Source: SHZI01 sp031409515 (GTDB lineage: Bacteria; Pseudomonadota; Gammaproteobacteria; Steroidobacterales; GCA-2729495). From it: a stretch of 64,000 bases of DNA. A model generated the notes under the pieces. That model saw only the letters and a list, made by a program, of their open reading frames with translations, was not told the DNA's origin and searched no databases. The stretch is from NCBI GenBank assembly GCA_031409515.1, contig JANNXJ010000050.1:52143-116142 (forward strand), in the 5' to 3' direction. Every line of letters starts with the position of its first letter. The first letter of the stretch is position 1. Shown here one piece after another: positions 24,192 to 33,598 of this stretch. Both the position numbers and the translations under genes were made by a program.

Positions 24192-25448
24192 ATGGCGGCA
24201 AAGGACGGCAGCGGCTTGTACTACGGCTGGGTCATCGCCATTGCCTCGGGCCTGATTCTCCTCGTCACGAACGGCATGACCCTTGGTGGCCTCAATGTCT
24301 TCGACAAGCCCTTGCTCGATGCCTTGAGCCAGGCCGGCGGCGAAGCGGTCAGCCTTGCTGACTTCAAGATCCGGGATGCGATTACGCTCGGGGTTAGTGG
24401 GCTGCTCGCGCCGCTGGCCGGAGCGGCGGCCGATCGCTTCGGTGTGCGGCCCCTGATGCTGATGGGCGCCGTCCTGCTGTCGGCGGGTTACTTCCTGTAC
24501 TCCACTGCAGACAGCCTGAGCCACATCTATGCCATTCACGTGCTGTTCGCCTCCGCACTGGCCAGCTGCGGCCTGGTGGTCAATGTCATTCTGGTTTCGC
24601 GCTGGTTCGTCAAAGATCGCGGCCTGGCCATGGGCATCGCCCTGGCCGGAACCAGTCTTGGCAATGGCACCCTGCCGCCGCTGAATGCGGCACTGATGGG
24701 CGAGGTGGGCTTTCGCTCGGCCTTTGCCTGGACGAGCCTTCTCCCGCTGCTCCTGATTCCCCTGATCCTGTTCGTCGTGCGGGAGCGTCCGGCGGACCTG
24801 AGGGCCCAGCAGCCCGTCACCGGCCTGGAAGGTGGTGTCACAGCGAGCCCCGTCAGCCTGACCCTGCGGGCGGCTCTGGGGACAGGCAATTTCTGGGTGC
24901 TGGCACTGATTGCCATGCTGACCTTCTTTTCCATCATCGGGACCCAGTCCCACCTCAATCTCTACATGCTGGGCCGGGGGTTCTCGCAGATGGACGCGGG
25001 CATCAGCTATACGGTGCTGTTCTACCTGGGGCTGGTCGGCAAGATTGCGAGCGGGTTTCTCGCGGATCGTCTGGGTCGGAAGCCCGTGTTTGTCTCCACT
25101 ATCGCCATCATGGCGGCCGGAGCTGCGTTGCTGACTCTGCCCAGCGATGACGTGCTCTGGGCTGGCCTGGTGTTTTTCGGTCTTGGGTGGGGTGGGCTGT
25201 ACACCCTGCTGCAGCTGCTGGCTGCCGACTACTTCGGGCCCCTCCATCTCGGCAAAATTCTTGGCGTCATAACGGTGCTCGATACGTTCGGGGGCGGTCT
25301 CGGGCCTCCGCTAATCGGTGCCATTCGGGACCAGGCCGGTTCCTACGACAACGCGTTCCTCCTGGTGGCCGGGTTGGTGATCCTGGCCTTACTGATAGCC
25401 ACCCAGTTCAGATCTGGCAAGCCGGCACTGCCGACAGCAACCGCCTGA
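24192..25448 (+). CDS. MFS transporter, monocarboxylate/oxalate-formate antiporter-like
   Basis: The 418 residues starting MAAKDGSGLYYGWVIAIASG form a 12-helix major facilitator. GLYYGWVIAIASGLILL in helix 1 and the motif-A-type LLAPLAGAAADRFGVRPLML between helices 2 and 3 are typical of the oxalate/formate and monocarboxylate transporter branch. The second motif is FLADRLGRKPVFV. ATG at 24,192 is preferred over upstream in-frame starts because upstream codons show no family pattern. It probably imports an organic acid for the nearby catabolic genes. Confidence 0.9.
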   Translation: MAAKDGSGLYYGWVIAIASGLILLVTNGMTLGGLNVFDKPLLDALSQAGGEAVSLADFKIRDAITLGVSGLLAPLAGAAADRFGVRPLMLMGAVLLSAGYFLYSTADSLSHIYAIHVLFASALASCGLVVNVILVSRWFVKDRGLAMGIALAGTSLGNGTLPPLNAALMGEVGFRSAFAWTSLLPLLLIPLILFVVRERPADLRAQQPVTGLEGGVTASPVSLTLRAALGTGNFWVLALIAMLTFFSIIGTQSHLNLYMLGRGFSQMDAGISYTVLFYLGLVGKIASGFLADRLGRKPVFVSTIAIMAAGAALLTLPSDDVLWAGLVFFGLGWGGLYTLLQLLAADYFGPLHLGKILGVITVLDTFGGGLGPPLIGAIRDQAGSYDNAFLLVAGLVILALLIATQFRSGKPALPTATA

Positions 25449-25457
25449 GAATCAACC

Positions 25458-26687
25458 ATGCAGAATTCCTTCAAGCCCAGCGATGCGCTGCGTAACGTCC
25501 GCTACGAAATTCGCGGCAAGCTTGCCAACCAGGCCCACGACATGGAACGCCGGGGCTACGAGATTATCTCGCTCAACATTGGCAATCCCGGGCGTTTTGG
25601 TTTTCGTGCGCCGGAGACGATGCGTCTCGCCATGATCGAGAACCTGGCCAGCGCTGAGGGCTACTGCCACCAGAAAGGCATCTTTCCGGCCCGGGAAGCG
25701 GTGGTCATGCAGCAGCAGTCCCGGGGCGTCAATACGCTGACTGCGGAGGATGTCTTTATTGGTAACGGGGTCAGTGAGCTGATCGACCTGACGTTGCGCG
25801 CCCTGCTGAATCCCGGTGACGAAATCCTGATTCCGAGTCCCGACTATCCCCTCTGGACTGCCAGCGTGACCCTGAATCAGGGCAAAGCGGTTCACTATCC
25901 CTGCCGGCCAGACTCAGGGTTTCAGCCGGACCCGGAGGCGATTGCCCGGCTGGTTACGCCGCGCACCCGGGGCATCGTGGTCATTAATCCCAACAACCCG
26001 ACGGGCGCGGTTTATTCAGAAGAGACGCTCCGGGCAATCGTGCGCATTGCCGAGAAGCACCAGCTCGTGATTTTCAGCGACGAGATCTACGACCAGATGA
26101 CCTACGACGGTGCCCGGTTCATTCCCCTCGCCACCCTCGTGAACGACACGCTGTGCGCGACGTTCAGCGGCCTCTCCAAGGTCTACCGGGCCTGTGGCTA
26201 CCGGGTGGGCTGGGTGTCCTACAGCGGAGCCCGGGAGCAGGCTCGCGAGTACCTGCAGGGTCTCGACCTGCTGGCGTCCCTCCGTTTGTGCAGCAATGTG
26301 CCTGGGCAATGGGCGGTGCAGACCGCTCTGGGTGGCTACCAGAGCATTCAGGAACTGGTTCGCCCCGGTGGCCGGCTCTATGAGTCCCGCCAGGTGATTC
26401 TTGATTCGGTGGCCGCCAGCCCGTACCTCCAGGTGACTGCGCCGGAAGGGGCCATGTACGCGTTTATCGGTGTGGACAAGTCCCGCTTCCCCCACTTCAG
26501 TGATCAGGGCTTTGCGCTGGACCTGCTGGAGAAGAAGCACGTTCTGGTGGCCCCAGGCACGAGCTTCAACACCCGGGACAGCAACTACTTTCGCATTACG
26601 AACCTGCCCGATGCAGACACCCTGCGGGAGGTCTTCACCCGTATCCATGACCTTCTGGAAACCCAGGCGGGCGAGCGGGCGGCCTGA
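25458..26687 (+). CDS. pyridoxal phosphate-dependent aminotransferase, AlaA type
   Basis: Fold-type I class I aminotransferase of 409 residues. The PLP lysine is K241 in FSGLSKVYRACGYRVGW, with PDYPLW at 128-133, INPNNPTGAVYS at 176-187 and SDEIYDQMTYD at 207-217. The segment LRNVRYEIRGKLANQAHDME and the overall motif set match the glutamate-pyruvate (alanine-synthesising) AlaA group, a close relative. It follows the MFS gene by nine bases and precedes the AddB-like gene by three, so the unit runs on to 32,812. Confidence 0.9.
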   Translation: MQNSFKPSDALRNVRYEIRGKLANQAHDMERRGYEIISLNIGNPGRFGFRAPETMRLAMIENLASAEGYCHQKGIFPAREAVVMQQQSRGVNTLTAEDVFIGNGVSELIDLTLRALLNPGDEILIPSPDYPLWTASVTLNQGKAVHYPCRPDSGFQPDPEAIARLVTPRTRGIVVINPNNPTGAVYSEETLRAIVRIAEKHQLVIFSDEIYDQMTYDGARFIPLATLVNDTLCATFSGLSKVYRACGYRVGWVSYSGAREQAREYLQGLDLLASLRLCSNVPGQWAVQTALGGYQSIQELVRPGGRLYESRQVILDSVAASPYLQVTAPEGAMYAFIGVDKSRFPHFSDQGFALDLLEKKHVLVAPGTSFNTRDSNYFRITNLPDADTLREVFTRIHDLLETQAGERAA

Positions 26688-26690
26688 GTC

Positions 26691-29426
26691 GTGCCGCTTA
26701 CTGGTGGCTCCCGGCCACCAACAGGGATGGCAGTGAACGACACTGTCCACAGTGAGGCCGTGCTTGCCGCCGGTGGCACTGTCATCACGGCCACCCACCG
26801 CCTTGCCCGGCACCTTCGCTGGCGGTATGACCGGGCCCAGGAGATCGCCGGCCGGCACGCCTGGCCTTCCCCTGAGGTCCTCGCCCTGGACGCCTGGCTG
26901 CGGCGAACCTGGGAATCCCTGACCCTCGGCGACGAGCCCCTGGCCCGGCGTCGGCTCCTGTCTGAAGACGAGACGCGGTTGGTGTGGCGCCGGGTGCTTG
27001 CCCAGGACCAAACGGCTGGGGCAGGAGACGACCAGGATGCCGGAGTCATCATCCCGCTCGTGGCCTCCGGCTGGCACCTCTGTCAGGCCTGGGGAATCCC
27101 TGCCGCGGCCTTGCGCGGCGAGGCGGACTCAGAGGACAGCCGGGCGTTTGCCCGCTGGGTCGCTGCCTACGAAGCAGAACTCGACCGGCGGGACTGGATT
27201 GACAATGATGGCTTCCTGACCAGGCTGGGCCAGCCCGGACCCGCGGGCCGCCAGGAGCGTGACAGTCTGCTGGGCTTGGCGGGGTTCGAGCCCTGGACCC
27301 CGGCGTTAAGCAATCTGGCCGGCAGCCTTCGGGAAGCCGGGGTGACCGTGGTGACGGTAGTCCCACCCGCTCGGTCCGGAGTCCGACAGATCGTCGCCGC
27401 CCAGGATGAAACCGACGAGCTGACCCGTGCCTGTCACTGGGCGGCCCGGCATGCCAGCACAGAGTCGGGCACCAGCGTAGGCATCGTCCTCGCCAACCTG
27501 GAACGGGAGGGCGACCGTGCACGGCGCATCGCTCTCGATATCCTCGCACCGGGCTGGCAGTTGCGGGAGCCGGCGACCCGTCCGGCAGCACTCGCCGCCG
27601 GACGGCAACTGTCTGATTACCCGATCGTCTGCTGCGCGCTCGCCGTGCTGCGGGTGTTAGCCACCGAGGTGACCTTCGAGCAGGCCAGCTTTCTTCTCCG
27701 CTCCTGCTATCTGGCAGGCGCAGAACCGGAACGCGCGGGCCGGGCCCGGGCCGAGCTCAGGCTCCGGCGAGAGCCGCTCGAGCGGGTACCACTGGGCGCA
27801 ATGCTTAGTGTGCTTGGCGAAGAGGCCCCGCGATGCGCCGGGCAGTGGCGCGCAGCCGAGGCCCTTGTGGCTCCTGGTCGCCAGCGGCGACTCCACCCGA
27901 GCGAGTGGGTCGCTCATTTCAGCGCGTGGCTCGGTGCTGCAGGCTGGCCCGGTGACCGCGGTCTCGACAGCGAGGAGTATCAGGCTGCCGAGGCCTGGCA
28001 GCGCTTGCTGGAGGGCTTCGCCGGTGCGGACGACGTGGCTGGCCAGCTGTCGCTGCAGGCAGCGCTCGGCATACTGGCCCGCCAGGCGCGGGACCGGTCC
28101 TTTGAACCGGAGAGCGCTGGGAGCGCGGTGCAGATCCTGAGTCTGCGCGAGGCGGCAGGGCAGGATTTCGCAGCGCTGTGGGTCTGTGGTGTGACGGCGG
28201 ATCAGTGGCCACCGCCGGCTCGTCCCCACCCGCTGATTCCACTGATGCTCCAGCAGGGCGCGAACATTCCGGCATCCTCGGCCGCCGCTCAGGAGGCCCG
28301 CACCAGGCTGAGTTTCGCGCAATTGCTGGTCGCCGCCGACCAACTCGTATTGAGCTGGCCGAGTGTCCAGGAGGGTACCGAAACCCTGCCGAGTCCGTTA
28401 CTGAACAGTTTGCTGCTGACGGCAGGGGAGATGGCCAGTGCACCGGGAACCGCAGAGAACGGCCATCCAGACAGGACCCTCATTGCAAACTCCGCAACAG
28501 CGGAGGCGGTCTCCCGGGATCCACCGCCCCAGTGGCCGGCTGGCGCGCTGGTGCCCGGTGGCTCCCGGGTTCTGGCGCTGCAGGCAGTGTGCCCCGCCCG
28601 GGCATTCGTGGAGTTCCGGCTAAGAGGAGCGCCTCTGGAGGCCCCAGCCCGCCCCCTGGATCCCGCCACCCGGGGCAAGATCGTGCACCGGCTGCTCGAA
28701 CGACTCTACCGGGTAGAAGAGTGCAGTCGGGGACTCGGGCAGGTGACTACCGAGCGTCTTCACGCCCTGTTTCCCCCTGTAGTCGGTGGCGTGCTCAATG
28801 AATTCCTGCCAGTCCGGGATCCGTATCTCGCTGGCCTGCGGCTCGTGGAAAGCGAGCGGCTTCTGGCTCTCGTTCTCTCGCTTAGGGATCTGGAGGTGGA
28901 GCGCACCGGCTTTCAGGTTCTGACCGAAGTCGGGAGGGAGGTCAGCGTTGGCCCCCTGAGGTTAAGGATTCGTCTGGATCGTCTGGATCGCCTGGACGAC
29001 GGTGGCGAACTGGTGATCGACTACAAGACCGGGAGGTTCTCTCCGGCCGGGTGGAAAAGGCCCCGCCTCCCGGAGAGCCAGCTGCCCCTCTATGCCGTTA
29101 CTGCCGGCAGCCGCGGGGTCGCCGTGATCGGGCTCAGGCCACGCAGCGTGAAACTGCAGGGTGTCGGCGATCCGGCCCTGGGGATCAGCGGCATAAAGTC
29201 CCCGGCCGCCTTCTTCCGGGAGGCTGAGCTCGACTGGAGCGACACGCTTAACCGCTGGCAGCTGCAGCTCGACAGTCTCTCTGGGGAGTTCGCTGTGGGG
29301 GACTTCCGGGTGGATCCGGCAGACCGGCTCTGGGCGGTCGGTCAGTTTGCCGGCCTGACCCGGATTCATGAACTCCCGCCTTCGTCAGACGAGAGTGACG
29401 GAACAGTTGACGGAGGAGACGAGTGA
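26691..29426 (+). CDS. AddB-like PD-(D/E)XK nuclease family protein
   Basis: Probable DNA repair nuclease subunit of 911 residues (about 897 if the GTG at 26,733, with AGGGA upstream, is the true start). The N-terminal region is a degenerate helicase-like fold with no Walker A motif. The C-terminus carries the RecB-type nuclease: RIRLDRLDRLDD followed by LVIDYKTG near residue 774. In classical AddB proteins four cysteines bind an iron-sulphur cluster; here there is a cysteine in LQAVCPARAF but I see no cysteine group after the nuclease motif. Its stop overlaps the start of the AddA-like gene (GTGA). The two gene products are expected to act as a heterodimeric break-resection enzyme. Confidence 0.85.
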   Translation: MPLTGGSRPPTGMAVNDTVHSEAVLAAGGTVITATHRLARHLRWRYDRAQEIAGRHAWPSPEVLALDAWLRRTWESLTLGDEPLARRRLLSEDETRLVWRRVLAQDQTAGAGDDQDAGVIIPLVASGWHLCQAWGIPAAALRGEADSEDSRAFARWVAAYEAELDRRDWIDNDGFLTRLGQPGPAGRQERDSLLGLAGFEPWTPALSNLAGSLREAGVTVVTVVPPARSGVRQIVAAQDETDELTRACHWAARHASTESGTSVGIVLANLEREGDRARRIALDILAPGWQLREPATRPAALAAGRQLSDYPIVCCALAVLRVLATEVTFEQASFLLRSCYLAGAEPERAGRARAELRLRREPLERVPLGAMLSVLGEEAPRCAGQWRAAEALVAPGRQRRLHPSEWVAHFSAWLGAAGWPGDRGLDSEEYQAAEAWQRLLEGFAGADDVAGQLSLQAALGILARQARDRSFEPESAGSAVQILSLREAAGQDFAALWVCGVTADQWPPPARPHPLIPLMLQQGANIPASSAAAQEARTRLSFAQLLVAADQLVLSWPSVQEGTETLPSPLLNSLLLTAGEMASAPGTAENGHPDRTLIANSATAEAVSRDPPPQWPAGALVPGGSRVLALQAVCPARAFVEFRLRGAPLEAPARPLDPATRGKIVHRLLERLYRVEECSRGLGQVTTERLHALFPPVVGGVLNEFLPVRDPYLAGLRLVESERLLALVLSLRDLEVERTGFQVLTEVGREVSVGPLRLRIRLDRLDRLDDGGELVIDYKTGRFSPAGWKRPRLPESQLPLYAVTAGSRGVAVIGLRPRSVKLQGVGDPALGISGIKSPAAFFREAELDWSDTLNRWQLQLDSLSGEFAVGDFRVDPADRLWAVGQFAGLTRIHELPPSSDESDGTVDGGDE

Positions 29427-32400
29427 CCGATTCACTGACAGCGCCAGATACCGCCGAACGCCGTCGTGCTCTCGATCCGGGTCGCTCCTTTCTGGTTCAG
29501 GCGCCAGCGGGGGCGGGCAAGACTGAGCTTCTGGTCAGGCGGTACCTGCGGTTGCTCGCCACGGCGGCGGAACCGGAGGAGATTCTTGCCGTGACCTTCA
29601 CCCGGAAGGCTACAGCGGAAATGCAGAGGCGTGTTCTCGGTGCGCTCGCCGGAGGCGGATCCCCTGCCAACAGTCCCCCGGCAGCCAGTCCGGCGGAGAT
29701 TGACGAACTGGTTGCCGCTGTCCGCACCCGGGATGCGGAGCGGGGCTGGCAGCTTGCGGAGCATCCGGCACGGCTGCGCATCAGCACCATCGACGCACTC
29801 AATGCCGCCCTGGCGCGCAGCGCCCCGGTGAGCGCCGGGGCCAGCGCCCTGCGGCCTGTAGGTCAGCAGCCGGAACGGCTCTATCGGCTGGCTGCCCGGG
29901 CCACGTTGCGCCTTCTGGCGGAGCCGGACGGCCCTGCGGTCCAGGTCGCTGCCCTTCTTCGTCATCTCGACAACGATCCCGGCCGGGCCGAGGAACTGCT
30001 TGCCCGGTTGCTCGCCCGCCGGGACCAGTGGCTGCCGCTGGTCGGGGCGGGTCTGGATCCCCAGAGGGCGCGGGCCAGCCTCGAGAGTGGCCTGGGCAGG
30101 CTGGTCGAACGTGAACTCCAGCGCGTGGAGGCGAGCGTTCCGGCCGCGCAACAGGCGGAGATGGCCGAGATCGTCCACGCTGCTGCAATCAATCTGGGGC
30201 GGGACCTCGCTACTGGCCACGGCGGCAGTCGGACCCTCGCCGACTGGGGGGCGTGGTGGCGATTCGCGGCCACCACGTTCCTTACCACAGAGGGTGACTG
30301 GCGCAAGAGGCTGGACAAGAACGGAGGTTTTCCGCCGGACCAGAAGGACCTCAAGTCCCACGCCATGGGTCTTATCAGTTTCCTCCGGGATACGGAGGGC
30401 GTGCTGGAAGCCCTGGCTGCCGTGAAGACACTGCCGGAACCCCATTATTCGCCGGTGCAGTGGCTGGCGCTTGAGTCCCTCCTGACCCTGCTGCCCTTCG
30501 CCGCCGCTGAGCTCAAGCTGATCTTTGCCAGCGAGGGTGAGACGGACTACGCCGAGATCGCCGCAGAGGGCAGGGCTGCACTTGGCGACGAAACGGCGCC
30601 CAGCGAGCTGGCGCTGCGGGTCGACTGGCGGCTTCAGCACCTGCTGCTCGATGAGTTCCAGGACACCTCGCAGGCGCAATACGCCCTGCTGCGCGCCCTC
30701 ACGCGGGGCTGGACACCGGGAGACGGCCGGACCCTGTTTCTGGTGGGTGACCCGATGCAGTCGATCTATCGCTTTCGCCAGGCCGAGGTTCGACTGTTTC
30801 TTGATGTCAGGGACCATGGCCTCCCCGGAATCGTTCTGGAGTTTCTCCGGCTGCGGGCCAACTTCCGCTCAGTCCCGGCGCTCGTTGCCTGGACCAACAC
30901 CACGTTCCAGACGGTTTTCCCGCCCCGGGATGAACTGCTCAGCAGTGCCATTTCCTTTGCGCCGAGCGAGGCTGCACGGAGTGGGCCGGTGAACGATCCT
31001 TCGGCTGTCACTATCCACGCCTCTGATTGGCACCAGCCGAGTGTCGAGGCGGATGCGGTTGTGGGCCTCGTCAGGGAGGCGCTGGAGCGCTGGCCGACGG
31101 GCAGCATCGGTATCCTGGTTCGCAGTCGCACTCACGCTGTCCATGTCGTTGCTGCACTTCGGCTGGCGGAAGTTCCGCTCAGTGCCACTGACCTGGTGGA
31201 ACTTGGGCGTACTGCCCTGGCAAACGACCTTCTGGCAATCACCCGGGCACTGGTCCATGCGGGAGACCGGCTGGCCTGGCTGACGGTCCTGCGCGCGCCC
31301 TGGTGCGGGCTGACCCTCGCGGATCTGGCTGAGCTGTGCGCCATCGAGGACCGCCGCACGGTATTCGAGCTGGCAGGAGACGTCACGCTCGTCAGCCGTC
31401 TCACGCCCGATGGCCGCGCGCGTCTCAGCCGGGCCCATGCTGCCTTTCGCGCGGGCTTGTCTCGACTTGGACAGATTCCCCTTCGGGATATCGTGGAAGG
31501 CGTATGGCTGGAACTGGGCGGGCCGGCCGTGGCGGGGCCGGAACTGGTGCTGGCTGACCTGGTTCTTGAGGAGATCGGCCGGCATGACCTCGGTGGCGAC
31601 TGCCCCAACGTCCTGGCACTGAGTCGGGCCCTGGACCAGACCCGGGCCTCACTCTCCGACCCGGCTGCCCTCGTGCAGGTAATGACTATTCACAAAGCCA
31701 AGGGCCTCCAGTTTGACACCGTCATCGTGCCAAGCCTGGGCAGGGCGATTCGGCGTGAAGATCGTCCGGCACTGTTGTGGCAGGAACTGGCCCACGGCGC
31801 TTCCCTCGATCTGCTGCTCGCCCCGATTAATGCCAGCGGAGCCGCAGACGATCCCCTCTACGAACTGCTCTGGGGCCTGCGTGCCCGGCAGGAAACGGCG
31901 GAGACAGACCGCCTGCTCTACGTGGCCGTCACCCGGGCGAGGGAGCGCCTGCATCTGTTGGGCCAGATACCGCCAGACCGGGGGAAGGCCGAGCGAGGGA
32001 CCTCTCTCCGGGCGGCACAGGGTAGCCTCCTGAATCGGCTGTGGCCCGTGGTGGGTTCAGACTGGCCCTGTCCCGCTTCTTCACAGCTTGCGCCGCAGCC
32101 GCCTGCCGAACCCTCGGCCCACTGGCAACAGCCCACGTTGCGCCGACTCCCATCCGGGTGGCAGCGGCCGGCGGCGCCACCGTCGCTGCGGCTTCCGGTG
32201 CCGTCAGCCTGGACCCCGGTTCTCCGCAGTCCAGTCACCTACGACTGGGCCAGTGCCTGGGCGCGGCAGGCAGGCTCTGTGGCGCACCGCTGGCTGCAGC
32301 AGATTGCGAGTGCAGGCGCCGCCCGCTATCCGGTAACCCGGCTGCCGAGCCTCCGTCCGCAGTTCCGGCAGCTGCTGAGGCGGCAGGGTGTGGACTCGGC

Positions 32401-32812
32401 GTCCCTCGACAAGGCTGTCCTGCGCGTGGAGGCCGTGCTCCGGGAGGCGCTAGGTGATCCCCAGGGTCAGTGGCTGCTTTCCGCTGACCACACGGAACAA
32501 CTTAACGAGTATGCCGTGACAGTGGCGGAAGGGGGTCGCTACCGGCAGTTGATCATCGACCGGGCGTTCGTCGACAGCGACGGTGTGCGGTGGATCGTTG
32601 ACTACAAAACCAGCAGCCACGAAGGTGGGGACCCGGAGGGCTTCATCCGCTCGGAAGTGGAACGCTATACACCCCAGCTCCGTGCCTATCGCCAGGCCTT
32701 TGCGTGTCTCGAGCAGCGGACGATCAACACCGCGCTCTATTTTCCACTACTGCAGTTGCTGGAGAGGATCGAACCCGACGCTGTCCCAGGGGCCGGCCAG
32801 CTTCCGGGCTAG
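29423..32812 (+). CDS. AddA-like UvrD-family helicase with C-terminal nuclease
   Basis: DNA break-end processing helicase-nuclease of 1,129 residues. Walker A is QAPAGAGKTELL at 26-37, motif Ia is VTFTRKATAEM near 57, motif II is DEFQDTSQAQY near 409, motif V is VMTIHKAKGLQFDTVIVP near 753, and the C-terminal RecB-type nuclease has WIVDYKTS near 1,056. This order is that of AddA, not of UvrD or Rep. It partners the preceding AddB-like gene. The final TAG at 32,810-32,812 lies inside a CTAG that also holds the stop of convergent gspN. Confidence 0.93.
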   Translation: MTDSLTAPDTAERRRALDPGRSFLVQAPAGAGKTELLVRRYLRLLATAAEPEEILAVTFTRKATAEMQRRVLGALAGGGSPANSPPAASPAEIDELVAAVRTRDAERGWQLAEHPARLRISTIDALNAALARSAPVSAGASALRPVGQQPERLYRLAARATLRLLAEPDGPAVQVAALLRHLDNDPGRAEELLARLLARRDQWLPLVGAGLDPQRARASLESGLGRLVERELQRVEASVPAAQQAEMAEIVHAAAINLGRDLATGHGGSRTLADWGAWWRFAATTFLTTEGDWRKRLDKNGGFPPDQKDLKSHAMGLISFLRDTEGVLEALAAVKTLPEPHYSPVQWLALESLLTLLPFAAAELKLIFASEGETDYAEIAAEGRAALGDETAPSELALRVDWRLQHLLLDEFQDTSQAQYALLRALTRGWTPGDGRTLFLVGDPMQSIYRFRQAEVRLFLDVRDHGLPGIVLEFLRLRANFRSVPALVAWTNTTFQTVFPPRDELLSSAISFAPSEAARSGPVNDPSAVTIHASDWHQPSVEADAVVGLVREALERWPTGSIGILVRSRTHAVHVVAALRLAEVPLSATDLVELGRTALANDLLAITRALVHAGDRLAWLTVLRAPWCGLTLADLAELCAIEDRRTVFELAGDVTLVSRLTPDGRARLSRAHAAFRAGLSRLGQIPLRDIVEGVWLELGGPAVAGPELVLADLVLEEIGRHDLGGDCPNVLALSRALDQTRASLSDPAALVQVMTIHKAKGLQFDTVIVPSLGRAIRREDRPALLWQELAHGASLDLLLAPINASGAADDPLYELLWGLRARQETAETDRLLYVAVTRARERLHLLGQIPPDRGKAERGTSLRAAQGSLLNRLWPVVGSDWPCPASSQLAPQPPAEPSAHWQQPTLRRLPSGWQRPAAPPSLRLPVPSAWTPVLRSPVTYDWASAWARQAGSVAHRWLQQIASAGAARYPVTRLPSLRPQFRQLLRRQGVDSASLDKAVLRVEAVLREALGDPQGQWLLSADHTEQLNEYAVTVAEGGRYRQLIIDRAFVDSDGVRWIVDYKTSSHEGGDPEGFIRSEVERYTPQLRAYRQAFACLEQRTINTALYFPLLQLLERIEPDAVPGAGQLPG

Positions 32813-33591
32813 AAGGAACCCGCAAGGCTCAGTGCGTGGCTGCCATCTGCAGTCGCCGGTCCCAGCATCTGGAGTGCGCTCCGCAGTTCTGGCGGCGCCT
32901 CGGCACGCGGTTTGGCGGTGCCGGTCACTTCGTAGGAGCGGGGAGGGGTGATCGTTACCGTCCCCGCGATTTCCAGGGGCCCGCCGGCATCCCTGAGGGC
33001 TCCGGTAAGCAGATCGTCCGGGCCCAGTTCATCGGCGCTGAAGGCCAGTTCGTAGGTTCCCGGGCCAAGCTGGGGGCCCGTGGTGGGGATGGGCAGGACG
33101 ACACCGGCCAGCATCAGGTTGCCAACCGCCGCTTCGACCCGACCCTTCCTGACGACGAGTTTGTCGAAGCGCGCAGTCAGCTGACTGCCCGCGTTACCCA
33201 TCCCTGCGCTACCCAGCCCTGCGCTACCCATGGCCGGTGCCAGCCAGGCCAGGGGCGCAGCTGCTTCCACCCCGCTGGCAGACCAGGCACCGCCCAGGGA
33301 CAGAGCGACAGTCGCGTTCACGAAGCCATCCGGCACGGTGGCCTTGACCTCGGCGGCAAGCTGCCCCGTCAGGAGTCGGGCGGGCCGGACGTGCCAGAGC
33401 ACAGGACCGAGCGTCATGTTCCCCAGCGAGAGCCGCTGGACAGCACCGCTCCAGACCGTGCCGGTCAAGCCAGTGACCGCGGTGGCTGGAACGCCCAGAA
33501 CTCCAAAGGCAACCCGGGCGGGGAGCAGTGCGATCAGCGACACGAGCAGTGCACTGAGGCTGGCGGCCACCAGCAGACGGGTAGGTTGCAT
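32809..33591 (-). CDS. gspN: type II secretion system protein N
   Basis: Inner-membrane accessory protein of the type II secretion platform. About 260 residues from the ATG at 33,591; a longer start at 33,618 would overlap gspM. One N-terminal membrane helix (LLVAASLSALLVSLIALLPA) is followed by a periplasmic beta-rich domain with GTVWSGAVQRL and GPVLWHVRPARLLTGQL, characteristic GspN segments. A short tandem of Gly-Ser-Ala-Gly units (about residues 121-135) is encoded by a repeated CCTGCGCTACCCA. It ends the gspG-to-gspN operon. Confidence 0.88.
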   Translation of the reverse strand: MQPTRLLVAASLSALLVSLIALLPARVAFGVLGVPATAVTGLTGTVWSGAVQRLSLGNMTLGPVLWHVRPARLLTGQLAAEVKATVPDGFVNATVALSLGGAWSASGVEAAAPLAWLAPAMGSAGLGSAGMGNAGSQLTARFDKLVVRKGRVEAAVGNLMLAGVVLPIPTTGPQLGPGTYELAFSADELGPDDLLTGALRDAGGPLEIAGTVTITPPRSYEVTGTAKPRAEAPPELRSALQMLGPATADGSHALSLAGSF

Positions 33592-33598
33592 GGAGCCG

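Noticed and set aside
24037..24201. N-terminal extension of the second VOC protein
   Set aside because: It overlaps the divergent MFS gene start and lacks family similarity. The GTG with GGAGGGG upstream at 24,036 fits better.
24120..25247. 375-codon minus-strand frame inside the MFS gene
   Set aside because: It is very rich in Gln, Arg and Gly, as expected from reading a membrane-protein gene in reverse. It is not a gene.
28962..29006. Short tandem repeat of GGATC/GTCT units in the AddB-like gene
   Set aside because: It encodes the alternating RLDRLDRLD strand next to the nuclease motif. It is part of the coding sequence and not an independent repeat element.
29432..30817. 461-codon minus-strand frame inside the AddA-like gene
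   Set aside because: It is a shadow of the helicase coding strand with no recognisable motif.
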